Assembly: GCA_949128115.1 (NCBI GenBank)
Contig: OX421966.1
Span: forward strand, 3,782,001 to 3,846,000
Direction: 5' to 3'
Source: Anaspis maculata
Lineage: Eukaryota > Arthropoda > Insecta > Coleoptera > Scraptiidae
DNA length: 64,000 nucleotides
This document shows, piece by piece, positions 56,501 through 64,000 of the stretch (positions are counted from its first letter, which is position 1; each line of letters starts with the position of its first letter). Made by a program: the position numbers and the translations under genes. The notes beneath the pieces were generated by a model. The model saw only the letters and a list, made by a program, of their open reading frames with translations. It made no database searches and was not told where the DNA came from.

Positions 56501-58949
56501 TGTTCCAACTAGAAATTTCGCGTTATAACTAGAAATTTCGTGTTATAAGTAGAAATTTTGTGTTATAATTAAAAACTTTGTGTATAACTAGAAATTTCGC
56601 GTTGTTAGACAAAATTCCTGGACTGTCAATTACTGAAAATTTGGTGTTATAACTGGAATTTTTGCGTTATAACTAGAAATTTCTTGTTACATGTAGAAAT
56701 TCCGTGTTATAGCTAGAAATTTTGTGTAACTAGGAATTTCGCGTCATAACTAGAAATTTCTTGTTATAAGTAGAAATTTTGTGTTATAGCTAGGAATTTT
56801 GTGTGACTAGAAATTTCGCGTTATAACTAGAAATTTGGCGTTATAACTAGAAATTTCGTGTTCCAACTAGAAATTTCGCGTTATAACTAGAAATTTCGTG
56901 TTATAAGTAAAAATTTTGTGTTATAATTAGAAACTTCGTGTATAACTAGAAATTTCGCGTTGTTAGACAAAATTCCTGGACTGTCAATTACTGGAAATTT
57001 GGTGTTATAACTGGAATTTTTGCGTTATAACTAGAAATTTCTTGTTACATGTAGAAATTCCGTGTTATAGCTAGAAATTTTGTGCAACTAGGAATTTCGC
57101 GTTATAACTAGAAATTTCGCGTTATAACTAGAAATTTTGCGTTATAACTAGAAATTTCGTGTTCCAACTAGAAATTTCGCGTTATAAGTAGTTATTTCGT
57201 ATTATATATTTAGTAATCTCGTGTTATAACTGGGAATTACACGTTGTAACTAGAAATTTCGTGTTAAAAGACAAAATTTCGTGTTACAACTGGAAATTTT
57301 GTGTCATAACTAGAAATTTTGCGTTGTGAGACAAAATTTCGTGTTATAAGTAGAATTTTTGAGTTATAATTAGAAACTTCGTGTATAACTAGGAATTTCG
57401 CGTTGTTAGACAAAATTTTTGGACTTTCAGTTACTGGAAATTCGGTGTTGTAACTGGAATTTTTGCGTTATAACTAGAAATTTCCTGTTACAAGTAGAAA
57501 TTTTGTTTTATAGCTAGAAATTTTGTGTAACTGGAAATTTCGCGTTATAACTAGAAAATTTGTGTTATAACTGGAATTTTTGCGTTATAACTAGAATTTT
57601 TTTGTTATGAGTAGAAATTTTGCGTTATAGCTAGAAATTTTGCGTTATAGCTAGAAATTTTGTGTGACTAGAAATTTGTGTTACTAGAAATTTCGTATTA
57701 TCGAACTTGAAATCTCGTGTTATAACTGGGAATTCCACGTTGTAACTAGAAATTTCGTGTTAAAATACAAAATTTTGTTTTACAACTGGAAATTTCGTGT
57801 CATAACTAGAAATTTCGCGTTGTAAGACGAAATTTCGTGTTATAACTAGAAATTCCGTGTTAAAACTAGAAATTCCGTGTTGTTAGTAGAAATTTCGTGT
57901 CATAGCTGAAAATTTTGTATAATAACTGGAAATTTTGCGTTATAACTAGAAGTTTTGTATTCCAACTAGAAAGGACGCCGCACGTTTTCTATGAAAAAGT
58001 GGTTTCGGTGAATTTGGCTGAATTTTCTATATGTTGTAGATCTTGATTCAAGAAATATATTCCTGAAAAATTGGACCCCTCCTATGAACAGTTTTTCCCC
58101 TACACCCCTAATAAGGCCAAAATTAGGAATAGTCTCAAATTTTTTGAAAGTCATGAAACTGGTTCAAATCAAACTCGTGATCATGGGAAAAATAATTAAA
58201 AAAATCCAAGTTGTGAATTGGGGTAGTAATCGAAGGGGTTGGGGATCGAAATTGAGAAAATAAATTAAAATTCCGAATTTTTCTATTCTTATAAAATCTG
58301 AACAGAATAATAATCGAGAAATAATTTTGGAAAATCTTAATCAATCAATTGGGGGCTATTCTAAAGGGGGCTGGGGGTCGAAATCAAGAAAACGCAGTGA
58401 AATTCTGGAATTTGCGGTTCCCATAATATATGATTTTACGAGCAATGGGGAAATTGCTCAAAAAATCTAAACCAATGAATTCGGGTGTTATTAAGGGGGT
58501 AGAGGGTCGAAATTGAGAAAACAGTGGAGTTCTGGAACTTCCAGTTTATCTAGGAAGATCTGGGCGAATGACAAAATGATAATACAACCAATGTGAATAA
58601 GGACTGACTTCATCGTTTCTTGATCATCCTCACCCCTCACCCAGGTACCTGGGTACCAAGCTCTGGGTACAACCATTATGATACCTACCCACAACCACAA
58701 TGAGGGCCGGGGGGAGGGGGGTGGAATCGAGACTACTTGCAACAGCATTATTAATTACAGTTCTCGAGAAGCTTTCCACGGTTTTGTGTGCTGTCCATCA
58801 TATAGCTTGTGTCAAAAAAAATTGACTGGACTATCTTTTTTTGAATAAACATAAATCCTGCTTTTGGTCATTGGTTGATTCAATGAGATTCCAAAAATAG
58901 ATCGATATTGGAAGTAAGGCTCAATTTTTCAAATCTGAATTTTCAGTTC

Positions 58950-59458
58950 TAAAGGGTCTTTCAATAAGATTGATAGAACTTTGATGAGATTTTACTGTCA
59001 TTTTTTGACATAAATACTCAGTATATCTTACAAAATCATCTTCTTCCAACAAGATGGAGCTACGTGCCACACAGCAGGTGAAACCTTGAGACTTTTTGGC
59101 CGGAAACTTCCAAGGAAGAACAATTTCGCGGAATGACGATTTCAATTGGCCAGCGAGATCTTGCGATATTACGTCCCTGGACTTTTTTCTGTGGGGTTAT
59201 GTAAAGTCCCTGGTCTACAAGAACAAGCCTAGAACCATTGCAGCCCTGAGGGACAATATTGTGCGTGTTATTACTGAAATAGAGCCCGATATCTGCCAGA
59301 AAGTCATTACAAATCGGACTTTCCGTCTGCCCGCCGTTAGACAAAGTCGAGGAGGCCATTTACTAGATATTATTTTCCACACATAATGTCAAAAACTGTT
59401 CTTTGTTAATTTGTTCAATTCCAATTTGAAGTTCTATCACTCTCACTGAAGGACCCTA
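58950..59458 (+). mobile_element. mariner/IS630-type element, internally deleted
   Basis: Ends AGGGTCTTTCAATAAGATTG (58953) and the inverse of AGGGTCCTTCAGTGAGAGTG (59456) are matching TIRs. The flanking TA is at 58950-51 and 59457-58. At about 505 bp the element retains only the 3' part of a transposase gene. Confidence 0.85.
59051..59389 (+). pseudogene. mariner-type transposase C-terminal fragment
   Basis: The coding trace starts with QDGATCHTA (about 59051-59077, the second catalytic Asp region). It shifts frame, then reads ISRNDDFNWPARSCDITSLD and FFLWGYVKSLVYKNKPRTIA, ending GHLLDIIFHT followed by a stop at 59384-59386. These are the motifs of the widespread insect IS630/Tc1/mariner transposases with SCDxTxxDFFLWG near the last Asp. 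Everything upstream of QDGAT is deleted and at least one frameshift remains, so it is inactive. Confidence 0.85.
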
Positions 59459-60413
59459 GCCCTACATTATGAATTCAAAGTTTCGGAATTTCTTCCTTTT
59501 TCTAGATTTTGACCACTGTCCCCTCAGTAGGTAACCATCTCAATTTATTGATTCAGATTTTTTTTCAATTATTTCTCCATTACCCTATTCCTGGAATGCC
59601 AATTCCTTTACTCGATTTCGACCCCTCGATAATTACTCCAATTCACAACTTATATTTTTTATTCTTCAACTTAATGTGAGCCAGATTCATGAATTTTAAA
59701 ATGCTTAAAACAAATTCTTATTTGGACTAGGACATGGTTGTAGGCAGATATTATGGTAGGTGAGAAAAGGGATGGTCGAGAAATGAAGAACTTAATCCTT
59801 ATGCAGATTGGTTTTATTATCATTTTGTCATTCACCCAGATCAATTTTCAGATGAACTGTAAGGTCCAGAATTTCATTGTTGTCCTGATTTCGACCCTCT
59901 ACTCCCTCAATTACACTAGAACTCATTGATTTAGATTTTTTTTGAATTATTTTCTCAATAATGGGAATTGCGAGTTTTGGAATGTTACTCCGTTCCCTTG
60001 ATTTTGACCCCCAGCCCTCTTTAGAATAACACCCTATTAATTGATTCAGGTTTTCCAAAATTATTTCTCCATTATTATTCTGTTCAGATTTTATAAGAAT
60101 AAAAAAATTCGGAATTTCAATTTATTTTCTCAATTTCGACCCCCAACCCCCTTGATAACTACCCCAATTCATAACTTGGATTTTTTTAATTATTTTTCCC
60201 ATGATCACGAGTTCGATTTGGACCAGTTTCATGAATTTCAAAAAATTTGAGACTATTCCTAATTTTGGCCTTATTAGGGGTGTAGGGGAAAAACTGTTCA
60301 TAGGAGGAGTCCAATTTTTCAGGAATATATTTCTCAAATCAAGATCTACAACATATAAAAAATTTAGCCAAATTCACCGAAACCACTTTTTCATATAAAA
60401 CGTGCGGGGTCCT

Positions 60414-60985
60414 TTCGCGTTATAAGTAGATATTTCGTATTATACAACTAGAAATCTTGTGTTATAACCAGGAATTACACGTTGTTACCAGAAATTTCGT
60501 GTTACAACTGGAAATTTCGTGTCATAACTCAAAATTTCGCGTTGTAAGACGAAATTTCGTGTTATAACTAGAAATTCCGTGTTATATATAGAAATTTCGT
60601 GTCATAACTGGAAATTTTGTATAATAACTGGAAATTTTGCGTTATAACTAGAAATTTCGTGTTCCAACTAGAAATTTCGCGTTATAACTAGAAATTTCGT
60701 GTTATAAGTAGAAATTTTGTGTTATAATTAGAAACTTCGTGTATAACTAGAAATTTCGCGTTGTTAGAAAAAATTCCTGGACTGTCAATTACTGGAAATT
60801 TGGTGTTATAACTGGAATTTTTGCGTTTTAACTAGAAATTTCTTGTTACAAGTAGAAATTTCGTGTTATAGCTAGAAATTTTGTGTTACAAGAAATTTCG
60901 CGTTATAACTAGAAATTTCTTGTTATAAGTAGAAATTTCGTGTTATAGCTAGTTTTGTGTGATTAGAAATTTTGTGTTATGAGTC
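60414..60985 (+). repeat. right arm tandem repeats, distal part
   Basis: The TAACTAGAAATTTCGTGTTA array resumes directly after the nested element and runs to the inverted terminus (GTCGAAGCTTCTGGGATG). Confidence 0.85.
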
Positions 60986-61041
60986 GAAGCTTCTGGGATG
61001 ACAGAAAATAATGCATGTAGTGTTCCTTATACGCCTTCGTA

Positions 61042-62529
61042 GGTTCTTATTGAACATTTTCCAACAATTTTCTTCCCAATTTCCTGGGAATTTCCTTGTT
61101 AAAAATGTGAAACAGGCCCGGGTTATCGAAACCGGACTTCAATGATGGAGCTCAAAGTGAAGCCGTAATTGACGATCTTCACAGTGAAATGATTTGAGGA
61201 AAAATTCGAGCTTTCCCCGGAAAATTGAGATTTCTAAAATTTTCAATTTCTTGTGAATTATCTTCAGTGTCTCTGTGGTCCAAGTTTCAGATAGTGCACC
61301 TTCATCCATGTATCAATGCGTCTGACTGCATCACTCGCTTCTCTTTCTACATAATTTGATTTCTTTTGAAAAACTGCAAATTCCAATTTGGCTTGTGAAC
61401 AGAATATGTACGCCAACTTTTTTAGGGAGAAGGAAAATGATGCTTCAACATCGAGTTCAACATTTTCAGGCAATTTCTTTTGAAATTCTTCAGTTTTCCA
61501 GGAGTTTTCCCTTCAAAATGAGTGACCGGCCTGGCTTATCAAAACTGGGCCATATGATGAAGCTCAAAATGAAGCCCTTATCAGAGAAATTTCTCAAATA
61601 TTAAATCTTTTTTTCAAATTTGAACTGCCCACCCGAAGAGACGTCTCATAATGTTCCATCAGTCAGTGACTACTTCCAACTTTTTCTGAATCTGCGGCAA
61701 CAAGAACAAGGTAATTCTCAAGACCATTTCTAGCGGCTTCCCAAGTGAGTAACTTCCATGACCATTTCGTGACCGCGGTGAATCAATCAATTAATCCAGT
61801 TTCACTTCAAAAATGATAGTTGGGGACTTTTGAGGCTTTTTAGAGTTTTTGCAAGTAATTTTTAGCTTTTGTTGCAGTTGGTGATCATTTTTGAGGTAAC
61901 CATTAACCATCATACATTCAGAACTTTGTTCGAATATTCTCGAATAATTCGTAGGAACTAGAGGCCTCCATTCAAGGCTTTTTTCAAGTCTCCGCAATCG
62001 ATTAGTATAGCATCAGTTCCAGCTGGTAACCAGTTTTGAGTCTCCTTATTGAACTCACTATAATGAGTATATTTCTTAAGTCTCTCCAAAGAAGGTTTTT
62101 TCTTGGTATCTTTGCAATTTATTTGTAGCATGAGCTCCATTCAGTAACTGATTTCTGAGTTCCTTATTGCAAATAATTTTCAACAACTTGAGACCTCCGG
62201 AGCTTTTTTGAGCATACTTCTTGTAGGGATCCAAATAAATCTCCCAGTTGGAGTGTATAATAATATTAAAAGGGGCTGTAAATTGTCGTTTCCAACAATA
62301 AAACTTCTTCTTTTACAACCCCTTGTGATATTATGCCTTTTTGATCTTTCGCAAAGTCCTAGTCGATGACGATTTTTTTGTTTCTAAATTGAATTTGCAG
62401 GAATACGTCACCTTCATGTCCATTTCTTGAGTCTCTCCAAACGATTCATTGTGAATAATAATCAGCATTCCCTATTAAAGATCTCAATTACTTCAGGCCT
62501 TTCGTATCTTTTGTCATAAAATTTAGAAT
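61042..62529. other. AT-rich DNA with a weak direct repeat
   Basis: A segment at about 61065-61200 (TTTCCTGGGAATTTCC…GATGGAGCTCAAAGTGAAGCC) recurs diverged at about 61465-61600 (GATGAAGCTCAAAATGAAGCC), a spacing of about 400 bases. No exon or transposase motif was recognised. Confidence 0.45.
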
Positions 62530-64000
62530 ATGAAAAATTGGCGGAGGCGCCGCCGTGAATAAATTGATGCTTTTTACTTCACAACAAAAATTTATAGGCC
62601 TGACGCCTCCACCAAATAGTGGAACGAGGCTGAAATGGAAGCTGGAATGGAAAACTTGATTATAGTTACATTATCAATTCCTCTCCTACTTTATTGTCAT
62701 AAAAAAAAACAATCAAACTGAAAATTGGCGAAGGCGCCGTGGGTAAATGCCTGACGCCACTGCCAAATATAGTTAAAGACTAAAATTGAAAACTGCAACG
62801 GAAAACTCCATCGGTTATATTTTCAATTTCTGGTCTGCCTCCATGAGAATCGAATTGATTGAAAATCGATGAAGGCGCCGTAGATAAATAATTGTTTATA
62901 TTTAAGACAGAAATTTCGTCTGACCTGGCGCCTCCGCCAAATAGTGGAACGAAGCAAAAATTGGAAACTGCAGTGAAAAACTTCATTGGCTATACATCCT
63001 TGATTTTTGTCCTACTTTTTTTGTCATTGACATCAATTAAATTTGAAATAGGCGAATGCGCCGTGGATAATCCCATGTACACCTTGACGACAGAAATTTG
63101 TAGAGATGGCGCCTTCGTCAAAACAGTGAAACGGAGCTGAACTTGAAAACCTAAATGAAAAACCCCCGTTTTATTTTATTATACACTCCAACTAAAAGTT
63201 TTGTACAAATAGACCTCTACAAGAAATACCTATAAAAACCCCCTTGATGACATTTTCAATCATGTCCCATCTTTGTTATACGAATAGAATGAATTGGGAA
63301 TTGGCAAAGGCGCCGTAGATAAATGATTGTTCCACTTCACGGACAGAAATTTGTGGACCTGGCGCCTCCGTCGAAAACAGTACGAGGCACGAAGTTTCCG
63401 GGGGAAAAAACCCAAGCCAAGGCACCTGATAAAGGTAAATCAATGATGATAATGTGTAACCCACGAGTTATAAAGTGAATGATGAGTTGAAAAAAACCAT
63501 TATATAAACAGTGAAACGAGGCTCAATATGAAAACTAAAACGAAAAACTCCATTGATTACATTCTTGATTGTCCCACTTTCGTCATACGAATGAAATTGA
63601 TTGAAAATTGGCGAAGGCGCCCGTATATGAATAATTGTTCACCTTGACGACAGAAGTTTGTAGGGCTGACGCCCCCGCTTTCAAAGTGAAACGAGGCTGA
63701 ATTCAAAAACAGCAATAAAAAACCTCATTTGTTACATTTTCAATTTTGGTCCTATTCTCGTCATTAGAGTCAATGAAATTGAAAATTGGCGAAGGCGCCA
63801 GAGATGAATAATTGTCCATCTTCACACCAGAAATTTATTGACCTTGCGCCTCCACCAAATACAGTCGAACGAGGTTGTAATTGAAAACTGCAACGAAACA
63901 CTTCACTGGTTACATTTTTAACTTCCGTCATAAAAATCAATTGAGTTGAAAATTGGCGAAGGGGCCGTTAACAATTCTATGTTCACCTTAACAACAGAAA
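62530..64000. repeat. satellite of about 180 bp with GGCGCC hairpins
   Basis: Units contain TTGGCGAAGGCGCCGT and, about 50-60 bases later, CTGGCGCCTCCGCCAAATAG, followed by GGAACGAGGCTGAAATTGAA and ACATTTTCAATT. Starts are seen near 62541, 62724, 62868, 63051, 63302, 63607, 63787 and 63952, with typical spacing of 165-185 bases and two longer gaps. Each unit can pair GGCGAAGGCGCC with GGCGCCTCCGCC. The array continues past the window end. Confidence 0.75.

Larger units (their letters stand above)
52500..57970 (+). repeat. right arm tandem repeats of the foldback
   Basis: A long array of units of about 20 bp, TAACTAGAAATTTCGTGTTA and variants, interrupted by the LINE at 52703-53517. Higher-order repeats of several hundred bases recur, marked by GGACTGTCAATTACTGGAAA (about 55037, 55638, 56621, 56978, 60780), indicating amplification of blocks. 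It resumes at 60414-60985 after the nested TIR element. Confidence 0.85.
57971..60413. mobile_element. long-TIR element nested in the repeat arm
   Basis: Ends AGGACGCCGCACGTTTTCTA (57972) and the inverse of AGGACCCCGCACGTTTTATA (60413) begin arms that remain homologous for roughly 350 bases and more weakly further in. Both arms contain about three tandem units of some 125 bp with GGGGGTCGAAATTGAGAAAA. The interrupted array reads CTAGAA/TTCGCG, so no clear target duplication is visible. The centre holds the mariner remnant at 58952-59456. Mirror frames in the arms (for example 57966-58154 minus and 60201-60398 plus) reflect the symmetry. Confidence 0.8.
52160..61047. mobile_element. giant foldback element with tandem-repeat arms, about 8.9 kb
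   Basis: Terminal sequence TACGAAGGCGTAGAAGG…CTACATGC…CATCCCAGAAGCTTCGAC at 52166 onward is repeated inverted up to 61041. Inside each end come tandem units of about 20 bp (TAACTAGAAATTTCGTGTTA), minus orientation on the left (52210-52445) and plus orientation on the right (52500-57970 and 60414-60985). GGTTCT lies directly outside both ends (52160-52165, 61042-61047), a probable target duplication. Inverted arms made of short tandem repeats are the structure known from Drosophila FB elements. The central unique loop is small (about 52445-52500). Nested insertions are listed separately. Confidence 0.75.

Overview
This window looks like insect, or at least arthropod, nuclear DNA. It is AT-rich and gene-poor, with spliceosomal GT..AG exon boundaries, tRNA-derived SINEs, non-LTR retrotransposons, a Penelope-like element with a GIY-YIG domain, Tc1/mariner and hAT remnants, foldback elements and long degenerate satellites. 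The species and order cannot be fixed from the sequence. There is no bacterial organisation: no operons and no ribosome binding sites. The long satellite stretches that mimic spaced repeats are not CRISPR arrays.

Host coding signal is confined to short exons on the + strand. They look like a TAF4-type (TFIID subunit, TAFH/NHR1 domain) gene that has been duplicated. A proximal copy (5245-12796) has an N-terminal-like exon, a TAFH exon broken by an in-frame stop, an intact 183-codon exon, a decayed exon copy and a short further exon. A distal copy (32199-51983) has a short ATG exon, an intact TAFH exon and then four copies of one phase-0 exon (32694, 38659, 44965, 51615). These lie about 6-6.7 kb apart, each followed by kilobases of a degenerate GAAATC-type satellite. 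The exon and intron were therefore amplified together. This in-frame, symmetric exon cassette array is the most interesting host feature.

Layout. 1-3 kb: a hAT element with 8-bp TSD and a hammerhead-like hairpin. 3.0-3.5 kb: a degenerate satellite. 5.2-12.8 kb: the proximal TAF4-like exons, with a nested pair of inverted-repeat elements in an intron. 13.3-14.2 kb: a foldback element. 14.2-18.4 kb: a satellite flanked by inverted blocks of a short GACAACTTGACGC-type repeat and interrupted by a LINE. 19.6-24.3 kb: a head-to-head inverted Penelope dimer inside one 12-bp TSD. 24.7-29.4 kb: two SINEs, CAGGGTG-type repeats, another satellite and a palindromic element. 31.3-31.8 kb: a Tc1-like transposase remnant. 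32.2-52.0 kb: the exon cassette array, with LINEs and a foldback element inserted in its satellite introns. 52.2-61.0 kb: one giant foldback element whose inverted arms are tandem repeats, carrying a LINE and a long-TIR element that itself carries a mariner remnant. 62.5-64.0 kb: a satellite of about 180 bp rich in GGCGCC hairpins, running off the window.

Because the satellites and exon introns are internally duplicated, several insertions can be compared with an unoccupied paralogous site inside the same window. This gives precise boundaries and target-site duplications by eye.
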